Shown: piece by piece, positions 1 to 9,000 of the stretch
Numbering within the stretch: the stretch's first letter is position 1
Layout of the letters: the number at the start of each line of letters is the position of its first letter
Assembly: GCA_045611785.1 (NCBI GenBank)
Contig: JAZKXV010000004.1
Span: 14,522 to 78,521, forward strand
DNA length: 64,000 bases
Reading direction: 5' to 3'
From: JAFTYO01 sp045611785
GTDB lineage: Bacteria > Pseudomonadota > Alphaproteobacteria > RF32 > CAG-239
Notes under the pieces: model-generated
Seen by the model: the letters and a program-made list of their open reading frames with translations, nothing else
Databases searched by the model: none
What the model was told of the DNA's origin: nothing
Program-made: the position numbers and the translations under genes

Positions 1-260
1 AGCTCAACAGAGCGTAGGCTGTGCTTAAGTTCTTCTCTGTCTCTAAAGCGCTGTTTGCCAATAGCATAATTATCAATAATTTTTAATTTTTTTTGCCAAT
101 ATAGTTTTTTTGATAGCCAAGCTTTATCGTTGCCATCAACCCAAGTGTATACAAGATCAATTGGGTAATCATATTTTTTATTTTTTGCAATATATAAATA
201 ACCTAAACCAAGGCAAGCTGATAAAATTAAGATGGCGCAAAAAAATTTTGAATGTTTCAT
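1..260 (-). CDS. Stealth-family sugar-phosphate transferase, N-terminal part (runs off the window)
   Basis: Reading the minus strand from an ATG at 260 to the window edge gives 86 open codons. The product begins with a short basic segment and one hydrophobic segment (about residues 5-24), so it is probably membrane-anchored. It then shows the Stealth CR1 signature DLVYTWVDGND, followed about 35 residues later by RFRDREELKHSLRSVE, which matches the start of CR2. Stealth proteins are hexose-1-phosphate transferases of capsule or exopolysaccharide synthesis, related to human GNPTAB. The family assignment rests on these two motifs; substrate cannot be told. The rest of the catalytic region lies outside the window. 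The start is favoured because the anchor and motif spacing fit, although the Shine-Dalgarno is weak (GAAAG). Confidence 0.8.
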   Translation of the reverse strand, partial: MKHSKFFCAILILSACLGLGYLYIAKNKKYDYPIDLVYTWVDGNDKAWLSKKLYWQKKLKIIDNYAIGKQRFRDREELKHSLRSVE

Positions 261-329
261 TGTCTATACTTTCAGATAAATATTGGCATTTAAAGTTAAT
301 CATACAGCTAAATACCATAAAAACAAGGT

Positions 330-1460
330 TTATTTTGTTTTGGAGATGATTTTTGTTTTTATAGTTTTCATGTCTTCTTCGCTTAAACCTTGTCCTGTTT
401 TTTTAATTTGTTTATCAGCAATTTGTTCAGCAAACTTTTGACATTTTGGGTTTTGTAGCCCCCTTTTAATTAATACGGTGCTTCTTGCTTTTTCGTCATT
501 TAGTTTATCTGGAGCTTTTGGTGATTCTGATGTTTGTGTTTCATTTTGACTTTCTTCAAGAGTATGTCGCACAATTTGTTGTAAGTGTTCATCTTCTTGT
601 AATAGTTTCATTTTATCAGGATGTTGGCGGTACACGGCAGTCATAGCTTTTTTGCGAGGCATACCTTTTTCTATTAATTGAGAATATTCGGTATGAAGCA
701 TTTTTTTATCTTTTTCATTAGGAATGTAGAAAATAGGAATGTCAAAATTTTGGTATACATCTTTAATGTTGAATGGTCCATCAAAACTGATTATATCAGC
801 AGGTTGTGCGGATTCGTATTCGTTGTAAAATCGTCCGGATAAATCTACAATCGGATGGAATGAGCTTTTATTTACTTCATAGCGATATGATGGAGATAAA
901 GATTGAACATATTCTTGAAAATTTTTTCCGGACACAAGAACGCATTGTTCATCTGTATAAAAAGATAATCCTTGATAATCTTGTGCTTTGTTGCTTGGTG
1001 GTTTTAGCGGGTAAGATGTTTGGGCTCTTGCGTCAGCATAGCAAAGAGATGCGCCTATGTTTTCATGCAGTGTATTACCTGTTTCTTGGGGGGATGTCGA
1101 CACTTGTTGCATTTTTTCAGGTGGAATTTGCGAAAAATGATACAAGTGTTCGGTTTGTTGCATGATATAATCTTGGCGTTGTTTGCGTAAGGTTTCTAAA
1201 TCTGCCATATATTTAGGAAAATAATCTTCTCCGACAATTTCTTTTAGTAACTCTTTTTTATATGTTTCGTGTTCAAGCATAAAGGTTTGCAAATCTTCAT
1301 TTTTGCTGGGGATGTGAAGTTTATCGGCAAGTTCTGAAATTTTAGCGTATTGTAATTGTCCGAATGTTTGCCCTTCGAACTGTGCTAAGTTTGCCGGCGC
1401 TAAAGTGCTAAAATATTCATCTTTTTCTGCAACAGATAAGTTTTCTATAATGTTTTCCAT
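330..1460 (-). CDS. Hypothetical protein, 376 aa, family not recognised
   Basis: The ORF starts at an ATG preceded by AAAGGG at good spacing, so it is likely a real gene. I recognise no domain. The protein is hydrophilic, has no signal peptide or membrane segment, and is rich in Gln, Glu and Lys. Its N-terminal third (to about residue 110) looks helical, the middle (about 150-250) is of mixed composition, and the C-terminal 80 residues are charged and probably partly disordered. It is transcribed divergently from rpoB and codirectionally with the Stealth gene 69 bases downstream. Codon use is AT-rich like the host. Function is unknown; a cytoplasmic or secreted effector-like role cannot be excluded but nothing supports it. 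Confidence 0.65.
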   Translation of the reverse strand: MENIIENLSVAEKDEYFSTLAPANLAQFEGQTFGQLQYAKISELADKLHIPSKNEDLQTFMLEHETYKKELLKEIVGEDYFPKYMADLETLRKQRQDYIMQQTEHLYHFSQIPPEKMQQVSTSPQETGNTLHENIGASLCYADARAQTSYPLKPPSNKAQDYQGLSFYTDEQCVLVSGKNFQEYVQSLSPSYRYEVNKSSFHPIVDLSGRFYNEYESAQPADIISFDGPFNIKDVYQNFDIPIFYIPNEKDKKMLHTEYSQLIEKGMPRKKAMTAVYRQHPDKMKLLQEDEHLQQIVRHTLEESQNETQTSESPKAPDKLNDEKARSTVLIKRGLQNPKCQKFAEQIADKQIKKTGQGLSEEDMKTIKTKIISKTK

Positions 1461-1710
1461 GTTTTTCCCTTTATGCTACTAAACTGATTTAAATATGTTA
1501 GATAAAATTTGCCCTAAATGCAAGGTTAATAATAGAGTAAAAAATGGAAAATATGCAAAAAATGACTATGAAAATTGTGCAAGAAAGTGTTTGTTTAAAT
1601 ATAAAAATAGTGGCTGAAATAATTGGTTTTTGATGAATATTTTGCTTGATTTTTAATAATAAATAGTGTAAAAAATTGCCAGTTTAATTAACTAATTATT
1701 TGGTGAGTTT
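1461..1710. other. AT-rich divergent intergenic region upstream of rpoB
   Basis: There is no credible coding sequence here. The stretch is very AT-rich and must hold the promoters of both the minus-strand 376-aa gene and rpoBC. Several TTG-rich and TAATAAT-like tracts between 1630 and 1680 could serve as an rpoB promoter, but none has a convincing -35/-10 pair at 17-base spacing, so I do not call one. The ribosomal protein genes rplJL, which often precede rpoB, are not directly upstream. Confidence 0.5.
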
Positions 1711-1879
1711 GTCCCGAGTTTGGCGCAATGCCTAGTGGTTCGGGCGATTCGTGTATGAGAAAACGTTTTTTTATATTAACCATCTGTATACGGGGTTTGG
1801 TTCTTGTTTCGGGTAGCTCCCGAAAAATAAGACTGATAGTATGGTTTACAGATTTTAACCGAAGAAGGATAAAAGCAAA
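1711..1879 (+). promoter_or_regulatory. Structured rpoB leader with alternative hairpins
   Basis: This leader is clearly richer in G+C than the sequence before it. It contains CCCGA at 1713-1717, TTCGGG at 1739-1744, TTCGGG at 1808-1813 and CCCGAA at 1819-1824. The first two can pair around an inner GGC/GCC stem (1722-1732), and the last two form a tight hairpin. The middle TTCGGG can also pair with the last CCCGAA, which would exclude both local hairpins. A 42-codon ORF (ATG at 1755) ends in a TGA that overlaps the rpoB ATG. Autoregulation by attenuation or translation control is an inference; I do not recognise a named RNA family. Confidence 0.4.
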
Positions 1880-4800
1880 ATGAAAGAATCTTATACGAGC
1901 AAGAAACGTGTAAGAAAGAACTTTGGCAAAATTGATGCTGTTATTGATATGCCAAGTTTGATTGAAGTTCAAACCGGTTCGTATTCCAGCTTTATCAATA
2001 ATGTTGATAATTATGGACAACACTGTGAATTTGGTTTGGAAGAAGTTTTCAAATCTATTTTCCCAATTAAAGACTTTTCAGGTAATGGTGAACTCGAATT
2101 CGTAAAATACGAATTGGAAGAGCCTAAATATGATGTTGATGAGTGCTTAAAGCGTGACTTAACTTATGCTGCGCCAATTAAAGCAACTCTTCGCTTGATT
2201 GTTTGGGACATTGATGAAGCAACAGGTGCAAAATCTGTTCATGATGTTAAAGAGCAAGATGTTTACATGGGTGATATTCCGCTTATGACAGAAAAAGGAA
2301 CATTTATCTTTAACGGAACTGAGCGTGTGGTTGTTTCTCAAATGCATCGTTCTCCAGGAGTGTTCTTTGATCATGATAAAGGTAAAACAATGTCTTCAGG
2401 TAAATATTTATTTGCCGCACGCATTATTCCTTATCGTGGTTCATGGCTTGATTTTGAATTTGACGCAAAAGATTTAGTTTATGCACGTATTGACCGTCGC
2501 CGCAAATTGCCTGTAACATCTGTTTTATATTCTTTATATTCTAAAGAAACAGAAGACAGAATTAAAGCTGGTGAAAAAGTTCCTGCAGAAGAAATCAAAG
2601 GTATGGATAAAGAGGAAATATTAAATTATTTCTATGAATCTGACGAATATGTGGCTCATAAAAAAGCTTGGAAAGTTAAGTTCAATCCTAGCCGTATGAA
2701 AGGTGCTAAATTTGATTTTGACTTAGTTGATGCTAAAACAGGCGAAGTTGTATGGGAAAAAGGTAAAAAATTAACCGTAAGAACTGCAGCTAAATTAGTT
2801 GAAGATGGTTTAGAATATTATCAAGTAAATAAAGAATATCTTTATGGCAAATTTATCGGTAATGCTCTTGTTGATGCTAAAACAGGCGAGATTATTGCTG
2901 ATGCAGGTGCTGAATTAAATGAAGAATTGCTTGAAAAAATTGCAGCTGCAAAAATTAAAGAGCTTAAAGTGTTGTACATTGATGGTGTTAACGTTGGCCC
3001 ATACATTCGTAACACTTTGGAAGCTGATAAAAACCATTGTCGTGAAGAAGCATTGCTTGATATCTATCGTGTAATGCGCCCTGGCGAACCAGCAACATTA
3101 GATGCTTCATATCAATTATTTAAATCTTTATTCTTTGATGAAGAAAGATATGACTTGTCATCTGTTGGTCGTGTTAAGATGAATTTGGCTATGGATATTC
3201 CGTTTGAGGAAGCTCCTGATACATGCCGAGCATTGCGCAAAGATGATATCTTACGTGTTGTAAAACACATGATTGAACTTCGTGATGGAAAAGGCGAAGT
3301 TGATGATATTGACCACCTCGGTAATCGTCGTGTTCGTTCAGTTGGTGAATTAATGGAAAACCAATATCGTATGGGCTTGTTAAGAATGGAACGTGCTATC
3401 AGAGAAAAAATGAGTGCTGAAGTTCTTAATAATGTTAAACCTCAAGATTTGGTTAATGCTAAACCTATTGCAGCAGTTATCAGAGAATTCTTTGGTTCAT
3501 CACAACTTTCACAATTTATGGACCAAAACAACCCGTTATCAGAAATTACACACAAACGTCGTTTATCTGCATTGGGCCCTGGTGGTTTATCTCGTGATAG
3601 AGCAGGCTTTGAAGTTCGTGACGTGCATCCTACGCACTATGGTCGTATTTGTCCGATCGAAACTCCTGAAGGTCCAAACATCGGTTTGATTAACTCTCTT
3701 TCTACATACGCTCGTATCAATAAATATGGCTTTATTGAATGCCCATATCGTAAAGTTGTTGATGGTGTAGTTACATCTGAAGTTGTTTACTTGTCTGCAG
3801 ATGAGGAAAGCAAAGTTATAATCGCTGAAGCAAACGCAAAAGTAAAAGATGATGGTCATTTTGAAAACGATGTAATCGCTTGTCGTAAAGCTGGTGATGT
3901 TGTTTTTGCAGATCCTTCAGAAATTAACTTTATTGACGTGTCTCCAAAACAACTTGTTTCTGTTGCTACAGCTCTTATTCCATTCTTGGAAAACGACGAC
4001 GCGAACCGTGCGTTGATGGGCTCAAACATGCAACGCCAAGGTGTGCCTTTGCTTCGTTCGGAAGCTCCACTTGTAGGTACGGGTATTGAAGCTACTGTTG
4101 CAAAAGATTCCGGTGCTACATTGGTTGCTAAATATGACGGTGTTGTTGACTCTGTTGACGCAAACCGTATCGTTATCAGATCAGATGATAAACATGCAAG
4201 CAACGTTGGTGTTGAAATCTATCGTTTACAAAAATTCCGTCGTTCAAACCAAAACACTTGTATCAACCAAGTTCCGTTAGTAAAAGTTGGTGATAAAATT
4301 AAAGCCGGCGACATTATTGCTGATGGTCCATGTACAGATATGGGTGAACTAGCTTTAGGTAAAAACGTTTTAGTTGCATTTATGCCATGGAACGGTTTGA
4401 ACTACGAGGATGCTATCTTGTTATCAGAAAGAATTTCTCGTGATGACGTTTTAACATCACTTCATATTGAAGAATTTGAAGTAATGGCTCGTGATACAAA
4501 ACTTGGCCAAGAAGAAATTACTCGTGATATTCCAAACGTTGGTGAAGAAGCTTTACGTAATTTGGACGAAGCTGGTATTGTATACATCGGTGCTGAAGTT
4601 AAAGCAGGTGATATTTTGGTTGGTAAAGTTACTCCAAAAGGTGAATCTCCTGTTACACCTGAAGAAAAATTGTTAAGAGCAATTTTCGGTGAAAAAGCAA
4701 GTGATGTCCGTGATACATCATTAAGAGTACAACCTGGTATTGAAGGTGTTGTTGTTGACGTTCATGTATTCTCACGTCGTGGCGTAGAAAAAGATGAACG

Positions 4801-6046
4801 CGCACTTTCAATTGAACAACAAGAAATTTCACAACTTGCTAAAGATAGAGACGATGAAATTGCAATTATTCGCCGTTCATTCGATGCAAGATTGAAAGCA
4901 ATGCTTGTGGGTCAAACAGTTGTTGATGCTCCAAAAGGTGTTGATAAAAAAGCTACAATTACAGCTGAAATGTTAGATTTGATACCTTCATCACAATGGC
5001 GCAAGATTGTTGTTAAAGATGAAAAAGCTATGACTGAAATTGAAGAATTTACAGCAGCTTTTGATGAACGTATTGCAAAAGTTCACAAACACTTTGATAA
5101 CAAGGTTGAAAAAGTTCAACGCGGTGATGATTTGTTGCCGGGCGTATTGAAGATGGTTAAAGTGTTTATCGCTACAAAACGTAAAATGCAAACAGGCGAT
5201 AAGATGGCTGGACGTCATGGTAACAAGGGTACAGTTTCTCGCGTATTACCATTACAAGATATGCCATACATGGAAGACGGTACACCGGTTGATATCGTGT
5301 TAAACCCTCTTGGTGTGCCATCACGTATGAACGTGGGACAAATCTTGGAAACTCACCTTGGTTGGGCTGCAAAAGAACTTGGTAAACAATTAAACGAGTT
5401 ATGTGAGCAATACAAAAAAGGTGAAAAAACCATTGATGAATTAAATGCTCGTTTGAAAGAAATTTATGGTGAAAAACAGTATAAGGCTGAAATTGAAACC
5501 TTAAATGAAGCAGATAAGATGGAACTTGTTTCTAACCTTAAAAATGGTATTCCGATGGCAACTCCTGTATTTGATGGTGCTAACGGTAATGATATTAATG
5601 AAATGTTAGAAATGGCAGGTTTACCAACATCTGGTCAGATAGATTTGTATGACGGACGTACCGGTGAAAAATTTGACCGTAAAGTTACCGTCGGTATCAT
5701 TTATATGATTAAGCTTCACCACATTGTTGATGAAAAAATGCACGCACGTTCAGTTGGTCCATATTCACTTGTTACACAACAACCATTGGGTGGTAAAGCT
5801 CAATTCGGTGGACAACGTTTCGGTGAGATGGAGGTTTGGGCATTGCAAGCATATGGTGCAGCATACACATTACAAGAAATGCTTACAGTTAAATCCGATG
5901 ACGTAAATGGTAGAACAAAAGTATACGAAGCTATTATTCGTGGTGAAGATACTTTTGACACAGGTGTACCTGAATCATTTAACGTTTTAGTTAAAGAAAT
6001 TAAATCTTTATGTCTCAATATTGAAATGTTGAATGAAGAAGTTTAA
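1880..6046 (+). CDS. rpoB: DNA-directed RNA polymerase subunit beta
   Basis: This is the RNA polymerase beta subunit, 1388 aa, close to the usual alphaproteobacterial length. The rifampicin pocket is readable around residues 538-570 (GSSQLSQFMDQNNPLSEI, then HKRRLSALGPGG). The residues equivalent to E. coli D516, H526 and S531 are unaltered, so the sequence predicts a sensitive enzyme. Other landmarks are GPNIGLINSLS and the C-terminal GGKAQFGGQRFGEMEVWA. The start ATG follows AAGGA at about nine bases. It is separated from rpoC by 20 bases and is not fused to it. The gene is preceded by a structured leader rather than by rplJL. Confidence 0.99.
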   Translation: MKESYTSKKRVRKNFGKIDAVIDMPSLIEVQTGSYSSFINNVDNYGQHCEFGLEEVFKSIFPIKDFSGNGELEFVKYELEEPKYDVDECLKRDLTYAAPIKATLRLIVWDIDEATGAKSVHDVKEQDVYMGDIPLMTEKGTFIFNGTERVVVSQMHRSPGVFFDHDKGKTMSSGKYLFAARIIPYRGSWLDFEFDAKDLVYARIDRRRKLPVTSVLYSLYSKETEDRIKAGEKVPAEEIKGMDKEEILNYFYESDEYVAHKKAWKVKFNPSRMKGAKFDFDLVDAKTGEVVWEKGKKLTVRTAAKLVEDGLEYYQVNKEYLYGKFIGNALVDAKTGEIIADAGAELNEELLEKIAAAKIKELKVLYIDGVNVGPYIRNTLEADKNHCREEALLDIYRVMRPGEPATLDASYQLFKSLFFDEERYDLSSVGRVKMNLAMDIPFEEAPDTCRALRKDDILRVVKHMIELRDGKGEVDDIDHLGNRRVRSVGELMENQYRMGLLRMERAIREKMSAEVLNNVKPQDLVNAKPIAAVIREFFGSSQLSQFMDQNNPLSEITHKRRLSALGPGGLSRDRAGFEVRDVHPTHYGRICPIETPEGPNIGLINSLSTYARINKYGFIECPYRKVVDGVVTSEVVYLSADEESKVIIAEANAKVKDDGHFENDVIACRKAGDVVFADPSEINFIDVSPKQLVSVATALIPFLENDDANRALMGSNMQRQGVPLLRSEAPLVGTGIEATVAKDSGATLVAKYDGVVDSVDANRIVIRSDDKHASNVGVEIYRLQKFRRSNQNTCINQVPLVKVGDKIKAGDIIADGPCTDMGELALGKNVLVAFMPWNGLNYEDAILLSERISRDDVLTSLHIEEFEVMARDTKLGQEEITRDIPNVGEEALRNLDEAGIVYIGAEVKAGDILVGKVTPKGESPVTPEEKLLRAIFGEKASDVRDTSLRVQPGIEGVVVDVHVFSRRGVEKDERALSIEQQEISQLAKDRDDEIAIIRRSFDARLKAMLVGQTVVDAPKGVDKKATITAEMLDLIPSSQWRKIVVKDEKAMTEIEEFTAAFDERIAKVHKHFDNKVEKVQRGDDLLPGVLKMVKVFIATKRKMQTGDKMAGRHGNKGTVSRVLPLQDMPYMEDGTPVDIVLNPLGVPSRMNVGQILETHLGWAAKELGKQLNELCEQYKKGEKTIDELNARLKEIYGEKQYKAEIETLNEADKMELVSNLKNGIPMATPVFDGANGNDINEMLEMAGLPTSGQIDLYDGRTGEKFDRKVTVGIIYMIKLHHIVDEKMHARSVGPYSLVTQQPLGGKAQFGGQRFGEMEVWALQAYGAAYTLQEMLTVKSDDVNGRTKVYEAIIRGEDTFDTGVPESFNVLVKEIKSLCLNIEMLNEEV

Positions 6047-6066
6047 GGATAAGGAGTAATATAAAT

Positions 6067-9000
6067 ATGAATGATATAATGAAATTTATGGGTCAGCAAG
6101 TAGCTGAGGAATCTTTTGATGAAATCAAGATCTCTATTGCTTCTCCTGAACAAATTCGTTCATGGTCATATGGTGAAGTTAAAAAACCTGAAACCATTAA
6201 CTATCGTACATTCAAACCTGAACGTGATGGTTTGTTCTGCGCTCGCATTTTCGGTCCTGTAAAAGACTATGAATGTTTGTGCGGCAAATATAAGAGAATG
6301 AAATATCGCGGTATCGTTTGTGAAAAGTGCGGTGTTGAAGTTACTTTATCAAAAGTACGTCGTGAAAGAATGGGTCATATTGAATTGGCGGCTCCTGTTG
6401 CTCATATTTGGTTCTTGAAATCTTTACCAAGCCGTATTTCAATGTTAACAGACATTCCGATGAAACAGTTGGAAAGCGTTTTGTACTTTGAAAAATACAT
6501 TGTTATTGAACCTGGATTAACAGATTTAAATGTAAACCAACTTTTAACTGAAGATGAATATTTGGATGCTTTAGATAAATTTGGTGAAGATACATTTAGA
6601 GCAGGTATCGGTGCTGAAGCTTTACGTGAGATTTTAGCAAATATCGATTTGGAAACAGAGCGTGCTGTTATGCGTGCTGAATTAAAAGAAACAAATTCAG
6701 AAGCAAAACGCAAAAAATTGGTTAAACGTTTGAAAATTGTTGAATCTTTTATTGAATCAAACACCAAACCTGAATGGATGGTATTAACAGTTCTTCCTGT
6801 TATCCCACCTGAATTGCGTCCTTTGGTACCATTAGATGGCGGACGTTTTGCTACATCTGACTTAAACGATTTATATCGTCGTGTAATCAACCGTAACAAC
6901 CGTTTGAAACGTTTGTTAGAATTACACGCACCTGATATTATCGTTAGAAACGAAAAGAGAATGTTGCAAGAGTCTGTTGACGCATTGTTTGATAACGGCA
7001 GACGTGCTAGAGCTATTACAGGCACAAGCAAACGTCCTCTTAAATCGTTATCAGATATGCACAAAGGTAAACAAGGTCGTTTCCGTCAAAACTTACTTGG
7101 TAAACGTGTTGACTACTCAGGTCGTTCAGTTATTACCGTTGGTCCTGAACTCAAACTTCAACAATGCGGTTTACCTAAGAAGATGGCACTTGAATTATTC
7201 AAACCATTTGTATATTCAAAATTGGAATTATATGGTCACGCGACAACTATTAAACAAGCAAAAAGAATGGTTGAAAAAGAGCGTCCGGAAGTATGGGATA
7301 TCTTAGAAGAAGTTATTAGGGAACATCCTGTATTGTTAAACCGTGCTCCTACATTGCACCGTTTAGGTATTCAAGCGTTTGAGCCTGTTTTAGTTGAAGG
7401 TAAAGCAATTCACTTACACCCATTGGTTTGTACAGCGTTCAACGCCGACTTCGACGGTGACCAAATGGCTGTACACGTTCCATTGTCAATTGAATCTCAG
7501 TTAGAAGCCAGAGTTTTAATGATGTCAACAAACAACATTTTATCTCCAGCTTCAGGAAAACCGATTATCGTTCCTTCACAAGACATGGTGTTAGGTATTT
7601 ACTACCTTTCATATGAAGCTGAAGGTGTAATTGGTGAAGGTAGCGTTTTTGCAGACACTGATGAAGTAATGCTCGCATTAGATTCTAAAGTTGTTGATTT
7701 ACATGCAAAAATCAAATGCCGTATGGAATATGTAGATGATAATGGTGAAACAAAATATGGTTTGGTAGATACAACACCTGGTCGTATCATTGTTTCTGAT
7801 ATTTTACCTAAGCATCCTGATGTTCCATTTTCAATTGTAAACAGATTGTTGAAGAAAAAAGAAATTTCTGAAATTATTGATGTGGTATATCGTCATTGTG
7901 GTCAAAAAGAAACTTGTATCATGGTGGATAAAATCATGGCTTTAGGTTTCCAAAACGCATGTAAAGCAGGTATTTCCTTCGGTAAGGATGACTTAATTGT
8001 TCCAGATGCTAAAAAAGACCTCATCGAAGAAACATCAAGACAAGTTAAAGAATTTGAACAACAATATCAAAACGGTTTAATCACTAAGGGTGAAAAATAC
8101 AATAAGGTAGTCGATATTTGGGCTGCATGTACAGATAAAATTGCAGACGAAATGATGAAAAACATTTCAAAAACCGAAAAAGGCTATATCAACTCAGTTT
8201 ACATGATGGCTCACTCTGGTGCCCGTGGTAGTGCAGCGCAAATGCGTCAGCTTGCCGGTATGCGTGGTTTGATGGCTAAACCTTCAGGTGAAATTATCGT
8301 ACAACCGATTATTTCAAACTTTAAAGAAGGTTTGACAGTGTCTGAATACTTTAACTCAACTCACGGTGCACGTAAAGGTTTGGCCGATACTGCGTTGAAA
8401 ACTGCAAGTTCTGGTTACTTAACACGTCGTTTGGTTGACGTAGCACAAGACGTTGTAATTACTGAAACAAACTGTGGTACAGATAAAGGTATAGTTGTTC
8501 GCCCTGTTGTTGATGGTGGTAACGTAATTGTTTCTATCGGCGACAGAATTTTAGGTCGTACAATTCAAGAAGATATCGTACATCCTGAAACAGGTGTTGT
8601 TTTAGTACAAAAAGGCAAGTTAATTGATGAAAACGATGCTGAGTTAGTTGAAAAAGCTGGCGTTGAACAAGTTAAGATACGTTCAGTTTTAACATGCGAT
8701 TGCGAACATGGTGTATGTGCAGCATGTTATGGTCGTGACTTAGCAAGAGGAACACCAGTTAACGTTGGTGAAGCTGTTGGTGTAATCGCAGCTCAATCAA
8801 TCGGTGAGCCTGGTACACAGTTAACGATGAGAACCTTCCACATCGGTGGTGCGGCATCTAAATCTGCTGAGCAATCAAGTGTTGAGGTACCATTTGCAGG
8901 TGTATTAAAACTTGAAAATAAACACACAGTAACAGACTCTGAAGGCAATTTGATTGTATTATCACGTAACTGTGATATCGTTGTTGAAGATGCTCAAGGT

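Noticed and set aside
6402..7064. 220-aa ORF antisense to rpoC
   Set aside because: It lies wholly within a highly conserved gene, has no Shine-Dalgarno or family motif, and follows from codon bias.
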